Positions 36,236-46,207 are shown, counted from the first letter of the stretch. The stretch: 64,000 nucleotides of DNA from Cyclobacterium jeungdonense (GCF_010994275.1 NZ_WMCD01000002.1:372001-436000); one strand, 5' to 3'. The notes: a model not told the origin generated them from the sequence alone. Numbers and translations are program-made.

Positions 36236-37137
36236 TTTCCTATCATTATCGGCGTTTTAAATCCGGCAAGCATTCCGTCGATGACTGCTTTTCGTTTTGA
36301 CTTTCTGCCTTTTAGGGTGAAATAAAAAAGGAAAAATCCGAACTTAAACAAATGAAAAGGCCATGCCAACCAATTTCCGGGGAACCTGCTATATTTTCTT
36401 AGTTGAAAGAGTTGATTCCGGACATTCAGGAAGTGAACCCGAGGATTCAGAAATCCCTCTGCACTCTCCTTTTTACTCTTAGATGCTGCTCCTGCTTCAT
36501 GGTAGATATGCGATTCAGGAACCACTTTCAAGGCATATCCCGCTTTTTTCATCCGTAAAGACCAGTCTACGTCCTCAAAGTAAGCAAAATAGCGCTCATC
36601 CAGGAGCCCAATTTTTTCCAATACCGATGCCCTGACTAAAATAGCACAGCCGGTAATCCAATCTGTCAGGTAGGCGTCCTTACCACTGGTGTGCCGAATT
36701 GTCTGAGAGATACCAAGCCAGGACCGATACTTCCCTCCCGCATTCCATATTTTGGTTTTTGGATCTAAAAAATAAATTAGCGGTTGCACTGCTGCGGTTT
36801 CCGGGTTGCCTTGCATTTCTTCTAGTAGCGGTTTCCAAAAATCCGTACTCACTTCGGTGTCGTTATTTAGCAACATGATATACGCATATCCCTGACTCAA
36901 AGCTGCCTTGATTCCCAGGTTATTTCCTCCTGTAAAACCCGCATTGACCGGGTGTAAAATAAGTTGCACCCGAGGAAACTGCTGTTTGAGTTTCTGCTCA
37001 GAACCGTCATTTGATCCATTGTCCACCACAATAACATCTTCTGCAGGAAAACCAGATCGTTCCAGCGAATTCAGGCAGGCGCGGGTATAGGCCCATCCAT
37101 TCCAGTTAAGAATAAGAATGGCGAGAGAAGAATCCAC
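36232..37137 (-). CDS. GT2 family glycosyltransferase
   Basis: A 301-residue GT-A enzyme: SLAILILNWNGWAYTRACLNSLERSG, VIVVDNGSNDGSEQKL, and the donor-binding YIMLLNNDTEVSTDFWKPLLEEM (DxD-like NDTE). A later YFEDVDWSLRMKKAGYALKVV supplies the catalytic base region. These features resemble rhamnosyltransferase-type GT2 enzymes. Its 5' end overlaps the 3' end of the flippase gene by 32 bp, which is long but leaves the start as the only sensible one. It is an inverting transferase in repeat-unit assembly. Confidence 0.9.
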   Translation of the reverse strand: MDSSLAILILNWNGWAYTRACLNSLERSGFPAEDVIVVDNGSNDGSEQKLKQQFPRVQLILHPVNAGFTGGNNLGIKAALSQGYAYIMLLNNDTEVSTDFWKPLLEEMQGNPETAAVQPLIYFLDPKTKIWNAGGKYRSWLGISQTIRHTSGKDAYLTDWITGCAILVRASVLEKIGLLDERYFAYFEDVDWSLRMKKAGYALKVVPESHIYHEAGAASKSKKESAEGFLNPRVHFLNVRNQLFQLRKYSRFPGNWLAWPFHLFKFGFFLFYFTLKGRKSKRKAVIDGMLAGFKTPIMIGK

Positions 37138-38422
37138 GGTAGTATTCAGTTAAAATAGGAGCCTTTGATTTCCATAATAAGGCCGATGTAAACAGGTAAG
37201 CCGCCAGTTCTGTAGACAGCAATGCCACTGCCAATCCTGTCCCTCCATAATAATGAGTTAGCAAAAGGGATGCTCCCAGCATGTATACACAAAATCCCCA
37301 GGTCGAATGAAAAAGCGTTTTCTTTTCGTCCGTTACCAGGATAATCAACATATTGACAATATTAAGCCCAGCCAGCAACGGCAAAAAAGCCAGGATTTTT
37401 AAAATAGCAACCGCTTCTTCCAGGTTTTTGCCGGATACCAGTTGAATGATGTCGGACGCGAACAGGTGCACTACTCCACCAATCGCAAGTCCCACTGCCA
37501 GGGAGGCCCATTGGACCTTCCGTAGAAACCGGTAGCATTTTTCAGAATCCTGATAAAATAAAATACTGGCTCTGGGATAAGCGGCCTGGGTAATCAGGGT
37601 AGGGGCAATTCGCAACACCATGGCCACCCGCTCTGCCATCCCATAAAGCCCCAATACCTGAGCTGAAGCGAAAAAACTCAAAATGATCACTCCTCCATTA
37701 ACAGCCAGGTGGGAAGTCATTCCGGAAAAAAATAAGAGCAGGTTCTTTTTCCAGGATGGCCAGATGCTTCGGATATCCGGCCAGCGCAGGCGGATTTTCA
37801 GACCAAAATGAATGTATCCCAATAGAACGAGATTAGTGAGAATGGCGGTTGCCCCCAGAAGAAAGTTGGCCAGGTAACTTCCAGACGGATCATTAACCAA
37901 CACCAGTATAAGTCCTAGATACAATAGCTTACCAAAAACATTAGCCAGGGAGGCCCAGTGCAGGCTTTCTTTTCCCTGAAAAAACCAAATGGTAGTGGTG
38001 GCCTCGCTAAATAATAAAATGGTAGACCAACTTAAAATAAACAGGTAATCCTTAAAAAAGCCAAAGCCCATTCCCAGGGTGAGAATGAAAAGCAGGGCGA
38101 TTGCAGCTAACAGACTTTTGCTCCAAATTATTTCCGAAAAGGTTTGGCTTAATGCTTCCGGATTATCCTCAGCTAAGGCAATGCTCCTGGGGCCACTCAG
38201 ATTGTAACCATAACTTACCAGCACATTGAATAATAAAATTACTGAAAAGGAAAGGTTTACCAGTCCAAATTCCGCGACCCCAATGGCACGAATAAGGACC
38301 GGCATCGCCAAGAGGGAAATGAGGATATTGGAGGATTGGATCAGGAAAAGGAAAACAAAGTTCCTGATAGATTTATTTTGTAATAAATGGAAAAAGGGGA
38401 GCCTGGAAATTCTTTCTAACAT
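37106..38422 (-). CDS. Polysaccharide flippase (Wzx/oligosaccharide flippase family)
   Basis: A 438-residue protein with about 12 hydrophobic helices and the polysaccharide biosynthesis signature near the start: NFVFLFLIQSSNILISLLAMPVLIRAIGVAEFGLVNLSFSVILLFNVLVSYGYNLSGPR. The loop YGMAERVAMVLRIAPTLITQAAYPRASILF in the middle is also family-like. It moves undecaprenyl-linked repeat units from the cytosolic to the periplasmic face. It is in the same transcript as the Wzz-like and Wza-like genes upstream. Confidence 0.9.
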   Translation of the reverse strand: MLERISRLPFFHLLQNKSIRNFVFLFLIQSSNILISLLAMPVLIRAIGVAEFGLVNLSFSVILLFNVLVSYGYNLSGPRSIALAEDNPEALSQTFSEIIWSKSLLAAIALLFILTLGMGFGFFKDYLFILSWSTILLFSEATTTIWFFQGKESLHWASLANVFGKLLYLGLILVLVNDPSGSYLANFLLGATAILTNLVLLGYIHFGLKIRLRWPDIRSIWPSWKKNLLLFFSGMTSHLAVNGGVIILSFFASAQVLGLYGMAERVAMVLRIAPTLITQAAYPRASILFYQDSEKCYRFLRKVQWASLAVGLAIGGVVHLFASDIIQLVSGKNLEEAVAILKILAFLPLLAGLNIVNMLIILVTDEKKTLFHSTWGFCVYMLGASLLLTHYYGGTGLAVALLSTELAAYLFTSALLWKSKAPILTEYYRGFFSRHSYS

Positions 38423-38437
38423 AGAAAACCGGGCAAC

Positions 38438-39517
38438 TTATTGCTGCAGATGCCGAAAGTACAGGGTCTGGAGGTACACCCAAACCAGGCCCAAAAGAAA
38501 AAAGAGGAAAGCACCCAGCACGATTCCGGTGGCTAATTTAATTTCGGTTCGTTCCAATGGAAATCGCGGTTGATCAATAATCTGGATCAGTGGTGTATTG
38601 TTTCGGTGATTAATTTTGGCAATTTCCAGGTTAGTGACTATTTCTTCGTAAACGGCGGCGGCGGCCTGAATATCAACCTGCAGACTTTTGGAGGCAACAA
38701 GTCCTTCCTGTAACAGTGGGTTCGGGTTGGGAACATTATCCTGAAACCGTGCCAATTGCTTTATTTTCTCATCCAGGACGGTTCGAACGCTATCGGCTTG
38801 TTGCTGCAAAACAGACTGATTTTCTGCCGTCTTTTTCGTTTTGGTTTTAAGGTAAAAATCATTTACCGTTTCCACCAATTGCTCATTAAAGCTTTTCGCA
38901 AATTCCTGATCTTTCGATGCGACCGTCACTTTGATAATATTCAACTTCCGATCAGGTTTGTCCACGACCAGGCTTTCCTTCCGGATTTCTTTTACCACTT
39001 CACGCAGCACACTATCCTGTTGGATGGAAAATTTTTCCCTTGGCAGAGAAAAATCCAAGACCTCAAAATCCACTTCGCTTTTCCACTTCTCATCAAGGTC
39101 ATGAAACCCTATATATCGGTTTATCAGTAACTGTGCCTCGCCAGCGCCTTCAAAGGAATCGAGCAAGGCCTGAGAAAGCATGGCATCCGAACGATACAAT
39201 TCCAAAATATTATCTCCTTTAAACAAACCACTCTCTGATCCGATGGATCCCAGGTTAAGTCCTAACATGGAAGCAATTCCTGAAATATTTCCCAACCCTC
39301 CCATATCTGATTGTTCGAGTACAAAAGTAGTATCGGCATGATAAACCGGCTTTTTAAGTAGTGACGCAGCAATTCCTAATAGAATCCCCACGATCACAAA
39401 AGCACCCAAAACCCTCCACTTATGTAATAAAATGTTTATCCAACTAAAAAGCCTTTCAATAAGCTCTTTGAAGGTGATTTTATCGTCAAGTATGTGTTTG
39501 TTTTGCTGATTCATCAA
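38438..39517 (-). CDS. Chain-length determinant (Wzz-type, polysaccharide co-polymerase)
   Basis: A 359-residue protein with one membrane helix near residue 37 (VLGAFVIVGILLGIAASLL) and a second near the C-terminus (GIVLGAFLFFLLGLVWVYLQTLYF). Between them is a long helical periplasmic domain with a predicted coiled coil around 210-260. The TM2-flanking PRFPLER proline-rich motif is present. There is no C-terminal tyrosine kinase domain, so it is a Wzz-like rather than a Wzc-like co-polymerase. It sets polymer length with the Wzy-like protein. It overlaps the Wza-like gene by 4 bp. Confidence 0.9.
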   Translation of the reverse strand: MMNQQNKHILDDKITFKELIERLFSWINILLHKWRVLGAFVIVGILLGIAASLLKKPVYHADTTFVLEQSDMGGLGNISGIASMLGLNLGSIGSESGLFKGDNILELYRSDAMLSQALLDSFEGAGEAQLLINRYIGFHDLDEKWKSEVDFEVLDFSLPREKFSIQQDSVLREVVKEIRKESLVVDKPDRKLNIIKVTVASKDQEFAKSFNEQLVETVNDFYLKTKTKKTAENQSVLQQQADSVRTVLDEKIKQLARFQDNVPNPNPLLQEGLVASKSLQVDIQAAAAVYEEIVTNLEIAKINHRNNTPLIQIIDQPRFPLERTEIKLATGIVLGAFLFFLLGLVWVYLQTLYFRHLQQ

Positions 39518-42126
39518 TTTAGTAGTTGGGTGATTACCAGAGCAAGTGTAGCCAGACCTGTTGTGATCCCTACCAGGTCACCTGGTCTGATAGGAATCCT
39601 TGGGCCTTTGGTTGGTACAATGATTTCTGATCCAGGCGCAACGTTTGGATACACATTAAACAAAATAAAATTTTTGGTCCTGGCTACTTCCCCATTTGCA
39701 TAGACCACATAGGTGCTCCTCTTTTTTGCACGGGTATCAAATCCCCCTGCCCTATTGATGTAATAGGACAAACTTCTGAAATCTTCGTGCCTGACCGTGG
39801 TGGGATAAATCACATCACCCCGTAACCGAACCGTCTGCAATTGTCTGGGTACACTTAAAATATCCCCGTCCTCCAGAATTAAATCGTATTTGGATCCCGG
39901 ATTGGCAAGAATGGCTTCCAGATCAATGGCGATTGCTTCCGTTTCTTTGATTTTTATGGGAGCTACTCCCTCTCTGGAATCAGAAATTTCACTTAGCAGA
40001 TTTTCCCTTGCCTGAATGACACGGGCTTCCATTTCCATCTGTGAGGAATCCTTGTTTTCAAATAGGTAGTTGCTAATCCGGTCAATCAATTGTTGCTGAG
40101 ACTCCGTAGGCACCAATTCTTCCCGGTTCATCCGCTCCAGTAGGTTTAGCAGGCTTCGCTCTTTTTGGATGGTCTCGGACTCTGTTTTATAAAACTCCGT
40201 TCTCCGGATAAGCCTGGCACCTTCGGCATAGGCAAAAGCCGTTAACCCTCCCGCTCTGTTTATCAAGTCTGAAATTCTTTCTTCTGCATGCTTTATGGCA
40301 AAGGTTCCTGGTGAATTGACCTGGCCCTCTATGCTGGCCATTCTATCCAGACCAAAATTGGTTTTTCTTCTCACAGTTAGGTGATCAAAAGGCTCTAATT
40401 CAACCGGATCGGCTGACAAACCAAGGTTTTGTTGAACCGAAACAGGTATGATTTGAGAAAACTCACGCCCTTGCTGATCGGTTGCTCTTCTGGCAAGTTC
40501 CACATTTTCTACCGACGCTGCTTCTTTCAACCCCCCCGCCATTAAAATAAGGTCTTCGGGTGTCATTTCGCTAGAGTAGGGATAGGTTCCCGGATACAGC
40601 ACTTCGCCCGATATCTTGACATATACCTCCTCAGCTAATTCGTAAATGGAAGGAATCCGTACCAGGTCTTCTCTTTTTAGTGGAATATCTGGCAGGGAGC
40701 CATTGATTATTTCTTCCAGATTTACCTGTAGCATCCGGGTACTCAAGTCCTCGTTGGTTCTCAAAATACTTATTCTGCTCTGGTACGCTTCTCCCCGAAG
40801 CCCCTCTGCCTTTTGTACCAATTCGGTCAGGGTAAGCCCCTCCTGGTAGGCATAATTCCCCGGCCGGTAAACAGCCCCTCTTATTTGGATCCTATTGGTA
40901 TACCTGTCCAGCACTTCCCCTACCTGGTAATGATCCCCGCCTTTTACCAAAAAAAGGCTGAATTGATCCTGGTAGATATCGGATACTGCTTTTTGCGTAT
41001 CCGTGATGCGAGTTACATTTACTTTTTCTTTAAACGCGTGATCGGTAAATCCTCCCGCAAAGGAAAGTACATCTGCAAAAGTCTCGCCTTCCTTCACCTC
41101 GAAAATTTTAGGCCGTTTAACCGCCCCCTCTACTGTCACTCTCCCCAAATAGGGGGGGACCAGAATAATATCCTGATCTTGCAACAAGTGGTTTATATTG
41201 GGGTCGCCCTTAGTCAAAAAATCATAAATATCAATTTCTGCTATTTCTTTGTTGTTGCGGATTAGCCGAACCCTTCTCATGCTACCGTTTTGATTGGGGC
41301 CTCCCGCCGCATAAAGTGCGTTGAAAACCGTACTGAAAGCACTAAGCGTGAAGGTACCCGGCAACCTGACCTCTCCAACCAGATTCACCTTTACTGTCCT
41401 GACATTTCCCAGGTTTAATTGTAAAAAGGTGTTGGGATTATTCCCCCGCAGCCCGGTGTAATAGGCAGAAAGCCTACTTTTAATTACCTGAGTGGCCTCT
41501 TCCAAAGAAAGGCCTGATACATTTATAGGGCCAATATTTTCCAGTATAATTTGACCTTCCGGGCTCACGGATGCCTCGTAATATTTCTCCGACTGCCCGT
41601 AAATGTCGATATACACCTCATCCCCCGGCCCTAAAATATAGGTTCTAGGTGTAGCCATATTTAAATTTGGCTCAAAGGTCAACCTTCTGTTTTTACTGTA
41701 AAAAAGATCCATTCCAAAATAGGGCTGCTCTTCAATCTCATTTTCACCTAGCTCCCCTTCTGGAGGTATAATACCGCGAGTGATCTCGTTGAACCCCATC
41801 TGCCGTCTGCTTTCCCTTTTGCCAATTCCAGAGTCTGAACGTGCCCCACCCTGCAAGCCAAAAACCATTCCCTCCAGCCTTTCTTTCAACTTGTCGATTT
41901 CGGCAGCAGGCACCCCTCTTATTTGGGCCATTTGAAGTAATTCAGCTTCCGACAGACCTGCCTCCGAAGCCCTGCTCATCAATTCCTGCAATTGCTGATC
42001 CGATAAATCGTCTACATCCAGTGAAGATATGTCCTGTAATGATTGGGCTTCCGCCATAAACGAGAATAGAACTGTCATTCCAATAAAAAATAACCGTTTC
42101 AGATTCAAATGCCTTAAAGAAATCAT
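39514..42126 (-). CDS. Polysaccharide export outer membrane protein (Wza-like, multiple SLBB domains)
   Basis: The start is placed at 42126 (MISLRHLNLKRLFFIGMTVLFSFMAEAQ, a signal peptide), giving 870 residues; an ATG at 42177 would add 17 residues. A helical N-terminal region (DLSDQQLQELMSRASEAGLSEAELLQMAQIRGV) precedes a poly-export domain (YILGPGDEVYIDIYGQSEKYYEASVSPEGQIILENIGPINVSGLSLEEATQVI) and several SLBB domains (VNLVGEVRLPGTF, VTVEGAVKRPKIF, IQIRGAVYRPGNY, VKISGEVLYPGTY, ASIEGQVNSPGTF, VRLRGDVIYPTTV). It is much longer than E. coli Wza (about 380 residues), as is common in Bacteroidetes. It forms the export channel. It appears to be the first gene of the cluster. Confidence 0.93.
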   Translation of the reverse strand: MISLRHLNLKRLFFIGMTVLFSFMAEAQSLQDISSLDVDDLSDQQLQELMSRASEAGLSEAELLQMAQIRGVPAAEIDKLKERLEGMVFGLQGGARSDSGIGKRESRRQMGFNEITRGIIPPEGELGENEIEEQPYFGMDLFYSKNRRLTFEPNLNMATPRTYILGPGDEVYIDIYGQSEKYYEASVSPEGQIILENIGPINVSGLSLEEATQVIKSRLSAYYTGLRGNNPNTFLQLNLGNVRTVKVNLVGEVRLPGTFTLSAFSTVFNALYAAGGPNQNGSMRRVRLIRNNKEIAEIDIYDFLTKGDPNINHLLQDQDIILVPPYLGRVTVEGAVKRPKIFEVKEGETFADVLSFAGGFTDHAFKEKVNVTRITDTQKAVSDIYQDQFSLFLVKGGDHYQVGEVLDRYTNRIQIRGAVYRPGNYAYQEGLTLTELVQKAEGLRGEAYQSRISILRTNEDLSTRMLQVNLEEIINGSLPDIPLKREDLVRIPSIYELAEEVYVKISGEVLYPGTYPYSSEMTPEDLILMAGGLKEAASVENVELARRATDQQGREFSQIIPVSVQQNLGLSADPVELEPFDHLTVRRKTNFGLDRMASIEGQVNSPGTFAIKHAEERISDLINRAGGLTAFAYAEGARLIRRTEFYKTESETIQKERSLLNLLERMNREELVPTESQQQLIDRISNYLFENKDSSQMEMEARVIQARENLLSEISDSREGVAPIKIKETEAIAIDLEAILANPGSKYDLILEDGDILSVPRQLQTVRLRGDVIYPTTVRHEDFRSLSYYINRAGGFDTRAKKRSTYVVYANGEVARTKNFILFNVYPNVAPGSEIIVPTKGPRIPIRPGDLVGITTGLATLALVITQLLN

Positions 42127-42370
42127 GCTACTGATTTTAATGTTTATATACAGCTTCGCCAGGTCACCCACTGCCATTTCAGGTCGGGTTTTTAGGTTTG
42201 GATTTCAAAAAATCCGTAAAGCAACCGTAAAGATAAGTATTCCTTTCTTTTTGGAACCGATGTTTGGAGATTAAAGCTAATGTTTAAAAGTCTTGTCTCT
42301 TTTCTTTGAAAAATTGATTTTTTATATGCCCCATGGGCGAGAGGGCCAATTCTTACTAGGCTTTGGGCAA

Positions 42371-42404
42371 AAAAAAACAGACATCATCTGATGCCTGTTT
42401 TTTT
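42371..42404 (-). terminator. Terminator after the fasciclin-domain gene
   Basis: The stem AAAAAAACAG-a-CATCA / TGATG-c-CTGTTTTTTT has a single mismatch and a two-base loop, ~23 bp past the stop at 42427. T/A tracts flank both sides, so it may work in either direction. Confidence 0.8.
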
Positions 42405-42426
42405 CACAAAAAACCCAATATCCAAT

Positions 42427-43785
42427 TTATGGTACTATTACCTGATCGACTACGTGAATCACTCCGTTGGTGGCATGAATATTTAACAGTTCAGGAACAA
42501 GTCCGGAAGAATTAATTTCCAAATCTGCCAGGTTGACCGATAAATCCTCTCCCTCAAGTAAAGTAGGAAGTGTAGCCCCTTCTCTCAGATCTTGCGAAAA
42601 CGCTCTGGCAGGCACCACATGGTAAGTCAGCACCGAAGTTAATGTTTCCAAAGGAATGTCCTCGTAACCATCCACTCCCAAATCTTCATAAAGTGCTTCA
42701 AAAGCGGCATCCGTAGGTGCAAAGACGGTAAGGTTATCGTCAAAACCACCACTCACCGCATCCACTAACTCTGCTCTTGAAAGTGCCCCTACAAGTTGCG
42801 TAAATTCAGGAGTTTCAGCTTGCGTATATCCTACCGCTATCTCCGCGATCGATTCCGTAGGAGGAGTGATCACATAATCCAATACGTGAATGATCCCATT
42901 ATCCGCTTCAATATCCGTAGAGACTACCTGTGCATTTCCGTTAATCCAAACGTTATCGTCGGGATCTATGCTTACAAAAAACGGAGGACCTCCAAAACTG
43001 GTAACGCTTCCCGCTTCTACAGCAGAGGCTGGCACTTCACCTTCCACAACGTGGTAGCTTAATATCGAGGCCAGATCAGGAGATTGAAGCAATTCCTCAG
43101 CGGTGAGACCGTTGTCGGTAAGAAAGGCGGTCATCGCTTCATCGGTAGGGGCAAAAACGGTAAAAGGTCCTTGTTCAAGCAGAGCCTCATCCAAATCTGC
43201 TGCTAACACTGCGGCAAGTAATATTGAAAAATCATCATCAGCCATTACAATATCAGCGATAGAATTGCTTTCTTCTTCTGGCATCAGAACTCCACTAATT
43301 ACGTGTATTACCCCATTAGAAGCTCCAAGATCTCCTGTAGTCACTGTGACATCTTCATTAATAGTGATGGTTCCACCACTCACAACTACATTGAGATTAG
43401 CTCCCTCAAGTAAGGTTGGCACTTCTCCCGTACTCACCTGATTCTCCAAAACTTGTCCACTAACCACATGGTAAAGTAAAATGTCACGGAGCTCTTCTAC
43501 CGGAACATCACTCACATCGGTAATTCCGGCGTTGGTAAATGCTTGGTTGGTGGGGGCAAAGACGGTAAATGGACCGGCAGCACTTAACTCATCCACCAGG
43601 TCAGCCCTTTGAATCGCAGCCACTAGTGTAGAAAATTGATTATTACCGGATGCGATGTCAATTATACTCTCCTCTTCCGGAGGCATAGGGGCAGGGTCAT
43701 CTTCCGAACAACCAAAAGAAAAAAGTAAGCCTGCAGCTAGAAGCAAACTCATTAATTTCCGACTATTTTTTATTTTGAATTCCAT
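42427..43785 (-). CDS. Lipoprotein with three fasciclin (FAS1) domains
   Basis: A 452-residue lipoprotein with lipobox FSFGC (C26) and an acidic SEDDPAP linker. Three FAS1 domains follow (about 40-170, 172-310, 313-452). Each has the family hallmarks: SIIDIASGNNQFSTLVAAIQRA, GPFTVFAPTNQAF and a terminal GVIHVISGVLMP-like strand. FAS1 domains mediate adhesion or polysaccharide binding at the cell surface. Domain 3 carries an inserted segment (VSGGFDDN). It is monocistronic next to the polysaccharide cluster, which suggests but does not prove a role in matrix or cell adhesion. Confidence 0.9.
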   Translation of the reverse strand: MEFKIKNSRKLMSLLLAAGLLFSFGCSEDDPAPMPPEEESIIDIASGNNQFSTLVAAIQRADLVDELSAAGPFTVFAPTNQAFTNAGITDVSDVPVEELRDILLYHVVSGQVLENQVSTGEVPTLLEGANLNVVVSGGTITINEDVTVTTGDLGASNGVIHVISGVLMPEEESNSIADIVMADDDFSILLAAVLAADLDEALLEQGPFTVFAPTDEAMTAFLTDNGLTAEELLQSPDLASILSYHVVEGEVPASAVEAGSVTSFGGPPFFVSIDPDDNVWINGNAQVVSTDIEADNGIIHVLDYVITPPTESIAEIAVGYTQAETPEFTQLVGALSRAELVDAVSGGFDDNLTVFAPTDAAFEALYEDLGVDGYEDIPLETLTSVLTYHVVPARAFSQDLREGATLPTLLEGEDLSVNLADLEINSSGLVPELLNIHATNGVIHVVDQVIVP

Positions 43786-44014
43786 AATAAATATTGGTTT
43801 AGTTATAAGTTAAAAACATGCACCTAACCGACAGATCGCCAGATAGTTTTGTTCAAAAAAATCAACGGCATTATCTTGTAAGTTAAACACCCAAATTTGT
43901 TAATTCATTTAAATGTATAGACAAATAGTTAACACCATCGCCCGTTTTAATTTACAAACAGCAGTTCTTGGTGTAAATTCAACTACTTGGTATCAAAAGC
44001 TTATCTTTGTATTT

Positions 44015-45016
44015 ATGAACAGATTCACATTCGCGATATATGCCGTGCTGATTTCATTGAGTTTTACTAGCTGCTCGAAATCGAACGAACCTTGCACCCT
44101 TCCTTCTGCTTATTTGGAAATCCCCATGGAGGTAGAAATAACCAGGATGGAGGAGCTGTTTTTTGAAGACCTCACGGAGGAAAAGCTGATTTATAACCTG
44201 GAAAAATACCCGGAGTTTTCTTCGGTCATGTTTGACAATATGGGGTTTGAAAACCCGGTGCAAATGAGAGAGGAATTACTTCTCATTCACCAGGATACGG
44301 GTATGCAGGAATTGTACCGGGAAGTAGAAGTCCACTTTGAAAACCTAAACACGATCAAAAAAGAGTTGGAAAATGCTTTTCGAGGGATTAAGTATCACTA
44401 TCCCGAATTCAAGATCCCCAAGGTATACACTTTCGTCACCGGCTTTGGTACAGACCTGATTGTGGAGGAAGAGATCATCGTGATCGGATTGGACTATTTT
44501 CTCCCAGCGGACCATCGGTTTCAACCCATCGATTTGCCACAGTACATTGCGAAAAGGTACAACGTGGACCATTTGGTTCCAACCATCGTCACCGCCATTT
44601 CCTCTCAATTCAACCACACTGATTTGAGTGACCGTACGCTTTTGGCGGAAATGATTTTCTACGGCAAATCCTATCATTTTACAAAATCAGTACTCCCCTG
44701 CACTCCTGACGAATACATCATAGGCTACGAATCCAAAGAAATCCTTGGTAGTTATGCCAATGAAGAAATGATTTGGGGGCATTTTATCGAAAATGAGCTG
44801 CTTTTTGACACCAACCCTTTTGAAGTCAGACGATATACAGGAGAGGCCCCTTTTACGGATGAAATCAGCCCTGATGCTCCCGGAAGGATCGGAAGGTGGC
44901 TGGGCTGGAATATCGTGGACGACTACCGGATCAACAATGACTTAAGTTTACGCGAGGTCATGCAGCAAGATGATGCGCGAGAAATTTTCAACTTATCGGG
45001 ATACAAACCAAGATAG
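44015..45016 (+). CDS. gldB: GldB-like gliding motility lipoprotein
   Basis: The start at 44015 (MNRFTFAIYAVLISLSFTSC, lipobox SFTSC with C20) gives 333 residues and a proper leader; an upstream ATG at 43913 would bury the signal peptide. Family features include MEVEITRMEELFF, a long helical middle, AEMIFYGKSYHFTKSVLPCTPDEYIIGY, and the C-terminal DAPGRIGRWLGWNIVDDYR. GldB is an essential gliding motility/T9SS-associated lipoprotein in Flavobacterium; its exact role is unsettled. It is alone here, with none of the usual gld neighbours. A TATCTTTG octamer (44002-44009) sits only 5 bp before the ATG. Confidence 0.85.
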   Translation: MNRFTFAIYAVLISLSFTSCSKSNEPCTLPSAYLEIPMEVEITRMEELFFEDLTEEKLIYNLEKYPEFSSVMFDNMGFENPVQMREELLLIHQDTGMQELYREVEVHFENLNTIKKELENAFRGIKYHYPEFKIPKVYTFVTGFGTDLIVEEEIIVIGLDYFLPADHRFQPIDLPQYIAKRYNVDHLVPTIVTAISSQFNHTDLSDRTLLAEMIFYGKSYHFTKSVLPCTPDEYIIGYESKEILGSYANEEMIWGHFIENELLFDTNPFEVRRYTGEAPFTDEISPDAPGRIGRWLGWNIVDDYRINNDLSLREVMQQDDAREIFNLSGYKPR

Positions 45017-45025
45017 ATTGGGATC

Positions 45026-46207
45026 CTACCTGCTATTCTGAATTTCCAGAATATCCAGAATATGGTCCACTGCTGCCTCCTTATTAAATTCAGTTTCGGC
45101 TAATACTCGAGCTTTTCTTCCCATCTTTTCTAATAAGTCCGGGTTGTTTTCAAGTTTTTCCAGCGCTGGAAGTAATTCACTTCCATGAGGATCTTCCTGA
45201 TAAAGGCCGATTTCATGATTCAATATCAGGTCTTTGATCCACCCCTTGAAGTTAACAATGACAGGCATTCCCATGGCCAGGGCATCAAAAAACTTATTGG
45301 GACTACTGACTTCCAAAACGGGAAAGGGCAAAAAGGAAATGTAGGCCAAATCAGCTTTTCTCATTTGATCTTTCACTTCATTTTTATTTCCAAAGGGAAT
45401 AAATTCGACTAGGGAAAGCTTCCGATTTGCGACCTCCTTTTTCAGCAAAGGCAAGTACTTTCCTTTCCCCATGAGTCTGAACAACCAATTTTTTCCACTT
45501 TTTTCTGCCGCTTCCGCCAGGTCAAGGTACTTATCCAGACCGTTGACTTCTCCAACCGCTCCCGCATATAAAAGCGTCAGCGGCTGCTTTTCAAAACGCC
45601 TGTTGCGGTACTTGTCCGGGGCCCAATGAAAAAAATCTACATCTGCAAAGTTAGGAATTTGCAGGACCGGTTTGCTGGGAACACGTTGCTGTATATACCG
45701 TTGCATTCCCGGAGAAAGTGCCACAATTTTCCAGGCACTTCGGTAGATCAAATACTCCATCCGGTATAAGGCCTTTTTCAACAAAGGGCTGCGGATATTT
45801 TTAATTTCCAGAGGGGCTTTTGGCCAGAGGTCACGAACTTCAAATACAAAGGGTACTCGCCATTTTTTTTTAGCCCAAATACCTATTAGCCCCGTAGAAA
45901 GGGGAGTGGAGCTGATGAAGAATACATCCGGCAACTTCAGTTTGGAAATCAGCTTTTTTGCTTCTTTTACAAATAGGTAAAAAGACCAAATACGTCGCCA
46001 GTTGTTAAAGGTATTGTCATAATACACGGGCAAAAGATGCACTTTTACCTTTCCATCCCAGCGGGTTTGATAGGTTGGTTCATTGTGAGCAGAAACCACT
46101 TCCACCTCCAAACCAGCCGCAGCCATTCCCTGAGCCAAATGGAAGGACCGAATGGCCCCACCCTGTTCGGGAGTGCAATAATATTGATGGATATAAAGAA
46201 TTCTCAT
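45026..46207 (-). CDS. GT4 family glycosyltransferase (WbuB/WcaI-like)
   Basis: A 393-residue GT-B enzyme opening MRILYIHQYYCTPEQGGAIRSFHLAQGM, a pattern common in fucosamine- and colanic-acid-type transferases. The C-terminal site has LTLLYAGAVGEVNGLDKYLDLAEAA, VEFIPFGNKNEVKDQMRKADLAYISFLPFPVLEVSSPNKFFDALAMGMPVIVNFKG. It overlaps the asparagine synthase gene by 4 bp and converges with gldB with a 10-bp gap. It lies ~3 kb outside the main polysaccharide cluster but probably belongs to the same envelope-sugar programme. Confidence 0.9.
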   Translation of the reverse strand: MRILYIHQYYCTPEQGGAIRSFHLAQGMAAAGLEVEVVSAHNEPTYQTRWDGKVKVHLLPVYYDNTFNNWRRIWSFYLFVKEAKKLISKLKLPDVFFISSTPLSTGLIGIWAKKKWRVPFVFEVRDLWPKAPLEIKNIRSPLLKKALYRMEYLIYRSAWKIVALSPGMQRYIQQRVPSKPVLQIPNFADVDFFHWAPDKYRNRRFEKQPLTLLYAGAVGEVNGLDKYLDLAEAAEKSGKNWLFRLMGKGKYLPLLKKEVANRKLSLVEFIPFGNKNEVKDQMRKADLAYISFLPFPVLEVSSPNKFFDALAMGMPVIVNFKGWIKDLILNHEIGLYQEDPHGSELLPALEKLENNPDLLEKMGRKARVLAETEFNKEAAVDHILDILEIQNSR

